Source: Variovorax sp. OK212 (GTDB lineage: Bacteria; Pseudomonadota; Gammaproteobacteria; Burkholderiales; Burkholderiaceae_C). From it: 64,000 bases of DNA. Where the stretch lies: positions 124,001-188,000 of the forward strand of contig NZ_FOLP01000008.1 in NCBI RefSeq assembly GCF_900112425.1, read 5' to 3'. The position numbers and the translations under genes were made by a program. Below the pieces are notes generated by a model. That model was not told the origin of the DNA. It saw only the letters and a program-made list of their open reading frames with translations, and did not search any database. Positions 52,290 to 59,852 of this stretch are shown here, piece after piece (within the stretch, counting starts at the first letter, position 1; each line of letters starts with the position of its first letter).

Positions 52290-53402
52290 ATGAGCAGCGA
52301 GACAGGAAGGTCGGTATCCCTGCGCGACGTCGCGGCCGCTTCGGGCGCGTCGATCGCAAGCGTGTCGCGCGTGCTGAACAACAGCGGCTATGTCAGCGCG
52401 GACGTGCGGCGCAGGGTGGAGCGCGCGGTCGAGGCCACGGGCTACGTGCCCAATTTCAATGCCAGGCACCTGAAGACCGGGCGCAGCAAGGCGGTCGGGT
52501 TCATGGTGTCGAACATGGCCAACCCGTTCCTGTCGGCCTTCTTCGCGGCGGTCGAGATCCGCATGCAGGCCGCGGGCTTCTCGCTGCTGGTTGCCAGCAC
52601 CTACGACCAGCCCGCGCGCGAGAAGGAGCTGCTCACGCTGTTCGAGAACCGCCGGCTCGAAGGCATCATCGCCTCGCCGAGCGTGGAGGGGCTGCCGCGT
52701 GGCGTCGATCCCTTCGCGCGCTGCAAGCTGCCGCTGGTCATCGTCGACCGCGAGGTCGACTGCGACGGCGACGTGGTCTACCAGGACCACCGCAAGGGCG
52801 TGGCGCAGGCGGTCGACTACCTGGTGTCGCTCGGCCACCGGCGCATTGCGTTGTTCGGCCCGAGCGTGGCGATCCGGCCGGGCCGCGAAAAGCTGCTCGG
52901 CTACCAGGACAGCCTGGCGCGCAACGGCGTGCCCTTCGACGAGGCGCTGCTGTGCATGCTGAGCTCCGCCGTGCAGTCGTCCGAAGCGCAGATGGCGCGC
53001 ATGCTCGACCTGGCCGCGCCGCCCACCGCGCTGATCGCGCTGGGCACGCGCCTGCTGTCCGGCGCGCTGCGCAGCGTGCGCGCCGCGGGCCGGCGCATTC
53101 CGCAAGACCTGTCGGTGGTGGGCATCGGCACCGACGACGCCTTTGCGCTGATGCATCCCGCGCTGACCACCTTGCGCTTCAACATCGACGAGGCCGCGCA
53201 GGCCGCGGCGCACCTGATGCTCGACCGCCTGGGCGGCAAGGCGGCCGCCGCGCCGCGCAAGGTGACCATCGGGCTCGACCTGGTGCTGGGCGCGTCGTGC
53301 ATGCCACCGCCGGTGGTGGCGGCGGGTGCGGCGGCGATCGACGCCGCGGGTGCGGCTACACCATCGCGAAGCCGCCCGACGCGCCGATCGTCTGGCCGGT
53401 GA
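52290..53402 (+). CDS. LacI-family transcriptional regulator
   Basis: 370 residues: HTH with hinge (about 8-62; LRDVAAASGASIASVSRVLN and NARHLKTGRSKAVGF), then a sugar-binding-like domain with VDREVDCDGDVVYQDHRKG and PTALIALGTRL. Ligand probably an acid or its CoA-derived metabolite rather than a sugar, from the neighbours. The C-terminal 40 residues after GASCMPPP are low-complexity and overlap the 3' end of the convergent SDR gene by 47 bp, so the true functional end may be earlier. Confidence 0.9.
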   Translation: MSSETGRSVSLRDVAAASGASIASVSRVLNNSGYVSADVRRRVERAVEATGYVPNFNARHLKTGRSKAVGFMVSNMANPFLSAFFAAVEIRMQAAGFSLLVASTYDQPAREKELLTLFENRRLEGIIASPSVEGLPRGVDPFARCKLPLVIVDREVDCDGDVVYQDHRKGVAQAVDYLVSLGHRRIALFGPSVAIRPGREKLLGYQDSLARNGVPFDEALLCMLSSAVQSSEAQMARMLDLAAPPTALIALGTRLLSGALRSVRAAGRRIPQDLSVVGIGTDDAFALMHPALTTLRFNIDEAAQAAAHLMLDRLGGKAAAAPRKVTIGLDLVLGASCMPPPVVAAGAAAIDAAGAATPSRSRPTRRSSGR

Positions 53403-54171
53403 TGAACAGCGAACGGTCGGAGGCCAGGAAGGCGACCAGGCCCGAGATGTCCTCGGGGCGCGAGAGGCGGCCCACGCCCTTGGAGATCGGGTAGACGTTC
53501 AGCATCTTGCCCAGCCGCTCGTCGTTCTCCACCGTCGCGTGGATGTTGAGCGGCCCGTCCTTGATGCCCGCATGCGATACCGCGCCGAGCGCCACCGAGT
53601 TCACGGTGATGGCGTGGCGCCCGTGCTCGCGCGCCAGCGCCTTGCCGAAGCCGGCAATCGCGGCCTTGGCGCCCGAGTACACCGCCATGTTGGCCTCGCC
53701 GATGCGCCCGGCCTCCGAGATGATGTTGACGATGCGCCCGCCCTTGCGCTCGACCATGCCCGGCAGCACGCTGCGGCAGCAGTGCATGGTGCCGTACACG
53801 TTGAGGTTGACGATCTTGGCCCAGTCCGCGGTCGGCATGTCGAGAAAGGGCGGCGTGCGGCCGCCTTTTTCGCGGCGCTCGGGAATGATGCCGGCGTTGT
53901 TCACCAGCACCGCGACCGGTGCGTCGAAGTGCGCCATGCCCTTGGCGACCATGGCCTCGACTTCTTCGGCGCGCGTGATGTCCGCGGGCGCCGCGAGCGC
54001 CTGGCCGCCGGCCGCGGCAATCTCGGCGGCCACCGCTTCGGCGCGCTCCGCGAACAGGTCGTTGACGATCACGCGCGCGCCTTCGGCCGCGAGTTCGATG
54101 CAGATCTGGCGGCCCACGCCCTGGCCGCCGCCGGTAACCAACGCAACCTTGCCTTCCAATCCGAGTTTCAT
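53356..54171 (-). CDS. SDR-family oxidoreductase
   Basis: 271-residue short-chain dehydrogenase: TGGGQGVGRQIC cofactor loop, NDLFAERAE (NAD-type Asp), NNAGIIPERREKGG with an insertion, Ser in NIISEAGRIG and catalytic YSGAKAA. Ends GQTIGASGGFAMV. Last gene of the Bug-DUF35-thiolase-like-hydratase-SDR operon, presumably the 3-hydroxyacyl-CoA dehydrogenase step. Confidence 0.9.
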   Translation of the reverse strand: MKLGLEGKVALVTGGGQGVGRQICIELAAEGARVIVNDLFAERAEAVAAEIAAAGGQALAAPADITRAEEVEAMVAKGMAHFDAPVAVLVNNAGIIPERREKGGRTPPFLDMPTADWAKIVNLNVYGTMHCCRSVLPGMVERKGGRIVNIISEAGRIGEANMAVYSGAKAAIAGFGKALAREHGRHAITVNSVALGAVSHAGIKDGPLNIHATVENDERLGKMLNVYPISKGVGRLSRPEDISGLVAFLASDRSLFITGQTIGASGGFAMV

Positions 54172-54211
54172 GTGTGTTCCTTGAGGTAGTCGTGCAAAAA
54201 AACGAAGGCGC

Positions 54212-55018
54212 TCAGCGCCCGGTGAACACCGGCTTGCGCTTCTCGACGAACGCCCGCATGCCTTCCTTGCGGTCCTCGCTGTCGATGATCATGGCGGCCG
54301 CATAGCGCTCGTACTCGAGGCCCGAGTCGAGGTCGGTCTGCATGCCGCGGTTGATGGCGCGCTTGGCGAAGCGCACCGCCAGCGGCGGGTGCTCCGCGAT
54401 GCGCTGCGCGAGCGCGAAGGCCTGCGTCATCAGCTCGGCCTGCGGCACCACGCGGCTCACGATGCCGTAGCGCAGCGCGGTGTCGGCGTCGACCAGGTCG
54501 GCGGTGAGGATCAGCTCCTTGGCGCGCGCCTCGCCGACGAGGCGCGGCAGCCGCTGAGTGCCGCCGGCGGCGGGAATCACGCCGAGCTTGATCTCGGGCA
54601 GGCCGAAGCGTGCGCTGTCGGCCGCCAGGCGGATGTCGCAGCACAGCGCGATCTCCAGGCCGCCGCCGAGCGCCACGCCGTTGATGGCGGCGATCACGGG
54701 CTTCTCGAACTCCTCGATGTTGCGGAACAGGTCGTGCGTGGCCTTCTGCGCCACGAAGTAGTCGGTGCCCGCGGCCTGGTTGCCGGCGCGCTCCTTGATG
54801 TCGGCGCCCGCGCAGAAGGCGCGCTCGCCGCTGCCGGTGACAAGCACCGCGCGCACGCGCTCGTCGGCGCGGGCGTAGTCGAAGAAGGCGCGCGCGAGGT
54901 CGGGTTTCATGGAGCCGCCGAGCGTGTTCATGCGCTCGGGGCGGTTGAGCGTGACGATGGCGACGTTGTCGCGCACCTCGTACAGCAGCGTGTCGAGCGC
55001 GGGGTGGGATGCGGTCAT
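54212..55018 (-). CDS. Enoyl-CoA hydratase
   Basis: 268-residue crotonase. Oxyanion hole and acid/base motifs are canonical: AFCAGADIKER, NGVALGGGLEIALCCDIRLA, and LPEIKLGVIPAAGGTQRLPR containing the second catalytic Glu. The C-terminal EKRKPVFTGR is normal. Expected to hydrate the enoyl-CoA from the acyl-CoA dehydrogenase encoded on the other side of the IclR gene. Confidence 0.92.
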   Translation of the reverse strand: MTASHPALDTLLYEVRDNVAIVTLNRPERMNTLGGSMKPDLARAFFDYARADERVRAVLVTGSGERAFCAGADIKERAGNQAAGTDYFVAQKATHDLFRNIEEFEKPVIAAINGVALGGGLEIALCCDIRLAADSARFGLPEIKLGVIPAAGGTQRLPRLVGEARAKELILTADLVDADTALRYGIVSRVVPQAELMTQAFALAQRIAEHPPLAVRFAKRAINRGMQTDLDSGLEYERYAAAMIIDSEDRKEGMRAFVEKRKPVFTGR

Positions 55019-55048
55019 GGGTGGGGTTCCTTCCTGTCTTGCATTCGT

Positions 55049-56206
55049 TCAGGCCTGTGCCGCCGACAGCACGTGCGCGACGGCCACCGAACCGAGGCCG
55101 ATCATGTGGGCCATGCCCCAGCGCGCGTTCGCGTGCTGGCGGCCTTCGGCTTCGCCGCGGATCTGCCGCGTGATCTCCGCGATCTGCCCGATGCCCGTCG
55201 GTCCGAGCGGATGGCCCATGCCGATCAGGCCGCCCGAGGCATTGATCGCGCAGCGCCCGCCGATCTGCGAGTCGCCGCGCGCCAGGTACGCCGCGCCTTC
55301 GCCGGGCGCGCACACGCCGATCGCTTCGCTGTAGAGCAGCTCTTCCACCGAGAAGGCGTCGTGCAGTTCGAGCAGGTCGAGCTGCGTGGCCGCGATGCCG
55401 GCCTGTTCGAGCGCGCCCTGCGCGCTGCCGCGCACCAGCTCGATGGGGCCGTCGCCGTACACCGTTTCGTCGCGCTCGCTGTTGGCGAACGAGGCGCGCA
55501 CGCGCACGCAGCGCTTCGCATCCAGCCCCAGGCGCTTCAGCGCGCGGCCCGACACGAGCAGCACCGCCGCCGCGCCCTCGCCGCGCGGGCAGCACTGCTG
55601 CACGGTGAGGTCGCCCGCCACCTTCGGCGAGGCGAGCACCTGTTCGAGCGTGCGCGGCTTGCGGAACTGCGCGTACGGGTTGCGCGAGGCGTTGCCGTGG
55701 TTCTTCACCGCGACCCCGGCCATCGCCTCGATGCCGGCGCCGCGCTCGCGCAAGTAGCTGCGCGCCATCAGCGCGAACTTCACCGCCGGGATGGTGGCGG
55801 TGTCGCTCAGGCGTTCGAGCCCGTCCTTGTTGGCGGCGCGGCGGCCGTCGCCATGCTTGTCCACCCCCATGGCGAGCACCACGTCGCTGATGCCGCTCGA
55901 CACCTCCATGCAGGCCTGGCGGAATGCGAAGGAGCCCGAGGCCGAGGCGTTCTCCACCTGCGTGACCGCCACTCCCGTGGCGCCCAGGTGGCGGAACATC
56001 ACGCGCCCGGCGGCCATGCCGATGGAGGTGGTGCCCACGTACGCGGCCTGCACCTGTTTCCAGTCGAGCCCCGCGTCGGCCAGCGCACCGCGCACGGCCG
56101 CAAGGCCGAGGTGGGTGTAGGGCGTTTCGCTCGGGAACTGATAAGGGTGCAGGCCGATGCCCACGACGTAGACGCCGTCGTTGCCGTCGATCCAGTTGCC
56201 GCTCAT
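55049..56206 (-). CDS. Thiolase-fold protein lacking the nucleophilic Cys (probable aldolase/lyase)
   Basis: 385 residues, thiolase superfamily of the SCP2/lipid-transfer type. The position of the acyl-accepting Cys, normally in N-A-C-A-S-G, is Ser88 in VENASASGSFAF. The C-terminal Cys-x-Gly motif of true thiolases is also absent (MAHMIGLGSVAV). The His-containing NASGGLIGMGHPLGPTG and the HDAFSVEELL segments remain. This combination, with a DUF35 protein encoded directly upstream, is like Ltp2-type steroid side-chain aldolases. ATG at 56206 overlaps the DUF35 stop by 4 bp. Confidence 0.85.
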   Translation of the reverse strand: MSGNWIDGNDGVYVVGIGLHPYQFPSETPYTHLGLAAVRGALADAGLDWKQVQAAYVGTTSIGMAAGRVMFRHLGATGVAVTQVENASASGSFAFRQACMEVSSGISDVVLAMGVDKHGDGRRAANKDGLERLSDTATIPAVKFALMARSYLRERGAGIEAMAGVAVKNHGNASRNPYAQFRKPRTLEQVLASPKVAGDLTVQQCCPRGEGAAAVLLVSGRALKRLGLDAKRCVRVRASFANSERDETVYGDGPIELVRGSAQGALEQAGIAATQLDLLELHDAFSVEELLYSEAIGVCAPGEGAAYLARGDSQIGGRCAINASGGLIGMGHPLGPTGIGQIAEITRQIRGEAEGRQHANARWGMAHMIGLGSVAVAHVLSAAQA

Positions 56207-56637
56207 TGCGCGGCCTCCTGCGCGGGCACGAACGCGCAGCCGTAGCTGTCGCCGCAGGCCAGCGGCACGGCCACGGCCCGCAGCGCCATGCCGGGGCGCA
56301 GCGCGCGCTCGTCGCCGACCGCGATCACGCCCTCCTCGACCACCTGCGGCGCGATGCGGATGTCGCCCGCGATGCTGGGTGCCGGCATGCCCGGCACCAG
56401 GGGCACATGCAGCGTCACGTATTCGAGCAGCGTGCCGCCGCCGGGCCTCGCGACTTGCGCGGCTTCGTCGGTGGGATGGCCGCAGTGCATGCAGCCCGGT
56501 GCATTGGCCGGAAAGCTCAGCGCATGGCACGCGGGGCATTGCGCGAAGAGAAAGTCGAGCGAGCGGCCGTCCGCCGCCAGCCGGTAGAGCGACGGCCGCT
56601 GGGGCTTCATCGTGGTCAGGTCTTGGGTCATGGGCAT
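56203..56637 (-). CDS. DUF35 OB-fold/zinc-ribbon protein
   Basis: 144 residues. The rubredoxin-like Zn ribbon has CPACHALSFPANAPGCMHCG (two C-x2-C pairs, about residues 34-52), followed by an OB-fold (GTLLEYVTLHVPL, GDERALRPGMALRAV). DUF35 proteins pair with thiolase-like enzymes and bind their CoA substrate. ATG at 56637 or 56631; both lack a strong site. Overlaps the thiolase-like gene by 4 bp, in keeping with a heteromeric complex. Confidence 0.9.
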   Translation of the reverse strand: MPMTQDLTTMKPQRPSLYRLAADGRSLDFLFAQCPACHALSFPANAPGCMHCGHPTDEAAQVARPGGGTLLEYVTLHVPLVPGMPAPSIAGDIRIAPQVVEEGVIAVGDERALRPGMALRAVAVPLACGDSYGCAFVPAQEAAQ

Positions 56638-56680
56638 GGAAAGGACATGGAAAGGGACATGGGGAAGCGAAAGGGAAAAC

Positions 56681-57673
56681 TCACTCCAGCCTGGCGCCGG
56701 ACTCCTGGACGACCTCGCGCCAGCGGACCATCTCGGACTTGACGAACTCGCCCAGCCTGGCGTCGCGCAGGTCCTTCAGCGGCACGCTGCCGAACTTCTC
56801 GGTGACCTGCTGCATCTCGGGGTCGGCAATGGCCAGCGCGATGGCGTCGCCCAGCCGCTTGACGATCTCTGGCGGGGTCCTGGCGGGCACGAACACCGCG
56901 CTCCATGCGGTGGACTCGGCCTTGGGGAAGCCGAGTTCGCTCACGCTCGGGATCTCGGGCGCGATGGCCAGGCGTGTCTTGCCGGTGACGGCCAGCGGCT
57001 TGAGCTTGCCGGCCTTCACGAAGGGCATCACGACCACCGGGTAGTCGAACATCAGGTCGAGGTTGCCGCCCATCAGGTCGGTGAGCGCCGGGCTGCTGCC
57101 CTTGTAGGGCACGTGGGTCATCTTGATGCCGGTCGCCACCTGGAACAGCTCCGCCGTCAGGTGCGTGCCGGTGCCCGGACCGGCCGAGCCGAAGTTGAGC
57201 TTGCCGGGGTTGGCCTTGGCGTAGGCGATGAGCTCGGGCACGGTCTTGAACGGCCGCGAGGGGTTGACGACCAGGATCAGCGGCGTCTCCGACATGGCGT
57301 GCACCGGCACGAAGTCCTTCACCGGGTCGTAGCGGATGTTCTTGTACAGCGCCAGGTTGGCGGCCTGCGTGCCCTGGGTGCCGTAGATCATGGTGTAGCC
57401 GTCGGGCGGCTGGCGCGAGGCCGCCTCCACGCCGATCGAGCCGCCGGCGCCCGGCCGGTTGTCGACCACCACCGGCTGGCCGAGCTTGTCGCCCACGATC
57501 TTCGCGAGCACGCGCGAGGTGTTGTCGGTGATGCCGCCGGGCGTGAACGGCACCACGAAGGTGATCGGCCGGGTCGGCCATGTCTCGCCCGCCGCATGCG
57601 CGGCACCCAGCGTCGCGAGGGTCGCCGCAGCCGCGCACAGCCCGGCGAGCGCCTTCTTCCAGAACTTGTCCAT
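56681..57673 (-). CDS. Bug/TctC family extracytoplasmic solute receptor
   Basis: 330 residues; signal peptide to about residue 28 (GAAHA), then RPITFVVPFTPGGITDNTSR and DNRPGAGGSIG. The ATG at 57673 is preceded by GGAG. First gene of the minus-strand operon; an IclR-site candidate lies 30 bp upstream. Third Bug gene in the window; all are orphans. Confidence 0.93.
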   Translation of the reverse strand: MDKFWKKALAGLCAAAATLATLGAAHAAGETWPTRPITFVVPFTPGGITDNTSRVLAKIVGDKLGQPVVVDNRPGAGGSIGVEAASRQPPDGYTMIYGTQGTQAANLALYKNIRYDPVKDFVPVHAMSETPLILVVNPSRPFKTVPELIAYAKANPGKLNFGSAGPGTGTHLTAELFQVATGIKMTHVPYKGSSPALTDLMGGNLDLMFDYPVVVMPFVKAGKLKPLAVTGKTRLAIAPEIPSVSELGFPKAESTAWSAVFVPARTPPEIVKRLGDAIALAIADPEMQQVTEKFGSVPLKDLRDARLGEFVKSEMVRWREVVQESGARLE

Positions 57674-57703
57674 GCATGTCTCCAGTTGGTTTTTTGGCCT
57701 CGT

Positions 57704-57720
57704 TTGTCTACGAGTAATCG
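57704..57720. promoter_or_regulatory. IclR operator candidate A
   Basis: TTGTCTACGA-GTA-ATCG, found again as TTGTCTACGA-AAT-ATCG at 57845. Lies 30 bp upstream of the Bug start, a position suited to controlling the minus-strand operon. Confidence 0.6.
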
Positions 57721-57737
57721 CAATATACGTCGACTGG

Positions 57738-57751
57738 TCGTAGAAAGACAA
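57738..57751. promoter_or_regulatory. Inverted partial copy of the IclR motif
   Basis: TCGTAGAAAGACAA; its reverse complement TTGTCTTTCTACGA shares TTGTCT and CTACGA with the direct copies but has four extra central bases. It may be a third half-site. Confidence 0.4.
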
Positions 57752-57844
57752 GAGGAGATGTGCCGATGAATCTTGGCCGTTCAAATCGGAAACTACGGTT
57801 CCAAGAATGAACAAGACCGCAGGTTGCTCCGCTAATATTCGTGC

Positions 57845-57861
57845 TTGTCTACGAAATATCG
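57845..57861. promoter_or_regulatory. IclR operator candidate C
   Basis: Exact TTGTCTACGA followed by N3-ATCG, running into the GGAGG ribosome site (57861-57865) of the IclR gene. Binding here would block translation start and transcription, i.e. autoregulation. Confidence 0.6.
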
Positions 57862-57869
57862 GAGGAAAT

Positions 57870-58634
57870 ATGCCCACACTCGTCCCCGCCGCCGCCCGCA
57901 CCATGTCCTTGCTGGAGCTGTTCGCCCGCGAAAAGCGCGAACTCTCCAACTCCGACCTCGCGCGGCTCATGGACCTGCCCGAGAGCAGTTGCTCCGACCT
58001 GCTGCACACGCTGCACGAGCTCGGCTACCTGCTGCGCACGGCGCGCAGCCGGCGCTTCTATCCAACCGCGCGGCTGCTGTCGGTGGCCAGGGAGATCTCG
58101 TCGAGCGACCCGCTCTATGCCGTGGCCTCCGAAGCCGCCGAGCTGCTGCGCGACAAGACCGGCGAAACCGGCCTGTGCGGCCGCGTCGAGGGCGGCGTGG
58201 TGAAGGTGCTGGCGTTCACCGAGGGGCGGCATCCGTTGCGCTACATGCAGAACGTGGGCGACAAGCTCAGCCTGCACGTGTCGGCGCTCGGCAAGGCCGT
58301 GCTCGCGCTGGGCACGCCCGAGGAGGCGGCGCGGCAACTTCGGCTCAAGCCGCTGCGCAAGATCGCCGAAGGCACCATCGTCGACCTTGCCGCGCTCGAG
58401 GCGCAGGTCGAGCAGGCGCGCGCGCAGGGCTGGATCTGGGTCGAGAACGAAGGCGGCGACGGCCTCTCCGCGCTCGCCGTGGCGGGCTACGTGGGCGGCG
58501 AGCCCATGGCCCTGTCCGTGGCCGGCCCCACCGACCGCCTGCGCCAGCAGCGCGAACCCTTTCTCGCGGCCCTGCAGGAAGTGCAGGCCCTCGTCTTTCG
58601 TCCACGCAACGCCCGGGAGCCCGGCGCCTCGTAG
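57870..58634 (+). CDS. IclR-family transcriptional regulator
   Basis: 254 residues: winged HTH (about 8-70, with LSNSDLARLMDLPESSCSDLL) and an IclR effector domain (about 85-250, GDKLSLHVSALGKAVLA is a family landmark). The ATG at 57870 follows GGAGGAA at ideal spacing; a longer frame to 57807 would start inside the operator region. Divergent from the Bug-DUF35-thiolase operon and upstream of the dehydrogenase operon, so it probably controls both. Confidence 0.92.
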   Translation: MPTLVPAAARTMSLLELFAREKRELSNSDLARLMDLPESSCSDLLHTLHELGYLLRTARSRRFYPTARLLSVAREISSSDPLYAVASEAAELLRDKTGETGLCGRVEGGVVKVLAFTEGRHPLRYMQNVGDKLSLHVSALGKAVLALGTPEEAARQLRLKPLRKIAEGTIVDLAALEAQVEQARAQGWIWVENEGGDGLSALAVAGYVGGEPMALSVAGPTDRLRQQREPFLAALQEVQALVFRPRNAREPGAS

Positions 58635-58683
58635 CGCACGGGCGCGGCGCGCGCCTTTTTATCCAACCTCAGGAGACAGCCAG

Positions 58684-59832
58684 ATGAGTTTCACCCTTGA
58701 CGCCGACCAGGCCCTGCTGCGCGACAGCATTCGCCGCTTCATGAAGAGCGAGGTCGCGCCGCTGATCGCGAAGCACGACGTCGAGCGGAGCTTTCCCTTC
58801 GAGCTGCTGGGCGAACTGGCGCAGTTCGGCTACATCGGCGGACGGCTGCCGGAGGCCGAGGGCGGCATGGGCATGGACCAGCTCACCTGGGCGATGCTGA
58901 TGGAAGAGGCGGGCTACGCATGGCTGTCGCTGCGCACCATGCTCAACATCACCAACGGGCCGATCCACAAGATCGCGGCCGAGGGGACGCCCGAGCAGAA
59001 GGAGCGCTTCCTGAAGCCGCTGCTGGCTTCGCAGCGCCGTTGCTTCACCGCCATCAGCGAGCCCGGCACGGGCTCGAACATCGCGCAGATCCAGACCCGC
59101 GCCGACCTGAAGGACGACCACTACGTGCTCAACGGGCGCAAGCTCTGGATCACCAACGGCGCCTTCGCCGACTTCGGCATCGTGGTGGCGCGCACCTACA
59201 GCGCCGACTGCCAGGGCCAGCTGTCGACCTTCCTGGTCGAGCGCGAGGTGTCGCCCTACGAGGTGCGCCGCGTCGACACCATGGTGCTGCGCAGCACCGG
59301 CACGGCCGAACTGAACTTCGACAACGTGAAGGTGCCGCGCGCCAACCTCATCGGCGAGGAGGGCAGCGCGCTCAAGCGCATGCTGGTGGGACTGGACAGC
59401 GCGCGCGTGAACATCGCCATGGGCGCGGTCGGCGCGGCGCAGTCGGCGCTGGACCTGTCGATCGACTACGCGCGCACGCGCACCCAGTTCGGCAAGCCGA
59501 TCGGCAGCTTCCAGCTGGTGCAGAAGCTCATCGTCGACATGACGGTGCGCGTGGAGGCCGCGCGGGCATTGGGCCTGCGCGCGGCCGCCGCGCTCGACTC
59601 GCAGCACGACGCGCGCATGGCCTGCTCCATCGCCAAGCTGTACGCCACCGAGGCCGCGCACGAGGTGGCCAGCATGGCGCTGCAGGTGCACGGCGGCCTG
59701 GGCTATTCCACCGACTACCCGATCGAGCGCATCTTCCGCGACACCCGCGGCGGCACCATTCCCGAAGGCACGACCGAAGTGCAGACGCTGATCGTCGGGC
59801 GCGAGATCCTCGGCATGTCGGCCATCGTCTGA
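58684..59832 (+). CDS. Acyl-CoA dehydrogenase
   Basis: 382 residues: TAISEPGTGSNIAQ loop, YVLNGRKLWITNGA, RTQFGKPIGSFQLVQ, HGGLGYSTDYPIERIFRD and TIPEGTTEVQTLIVG. The EGT Glu is present, though the preceding residue is Pro rather than the Tyr of SCAD/MCAD. ATG at 58684 with AGGAGACAG upstream. First enzyme gene after IclR; electrons via EtfAB. The substrate is probably the CoA thioester made by the following synthetase or CoA-transferase. Confidence 0.93.
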   Translation: MSFTLDADQALLRDSIRRFMKSEVAPLIAKHDVERSFPFELLGELAQFGYIGGRLPEAEGGMGMDQLTWAMLMEEAGYAWLSLRTMLNITNGPIHKIAAEGTPEQKERFLKPLLASQRRCFTAISEPGTGSNIAQIQTRADLKDDHYVLNGRKLWITNGAFADFGIVVARTYSADCQGQLSTFLVEREVSPYEVRRVDTMVLRSTGTAELNFDNVKVPRANLIGEEGSALKRMLVGLDSARVNIAMGAVGAAQSALDLSIDYARTRTQFGKPIGSFQLVQKLIVDMTVRVEAARALGLRAAAALDSQHDARMACSIAKLYATEAAHEVASMALQVHGGLGYSTDYPIERIFRDTRGGTIPEGTTEVQTLIVGREILGMSAIV

Positions 59833-59852
59833 AGCAACAGGAAGCACGCACC

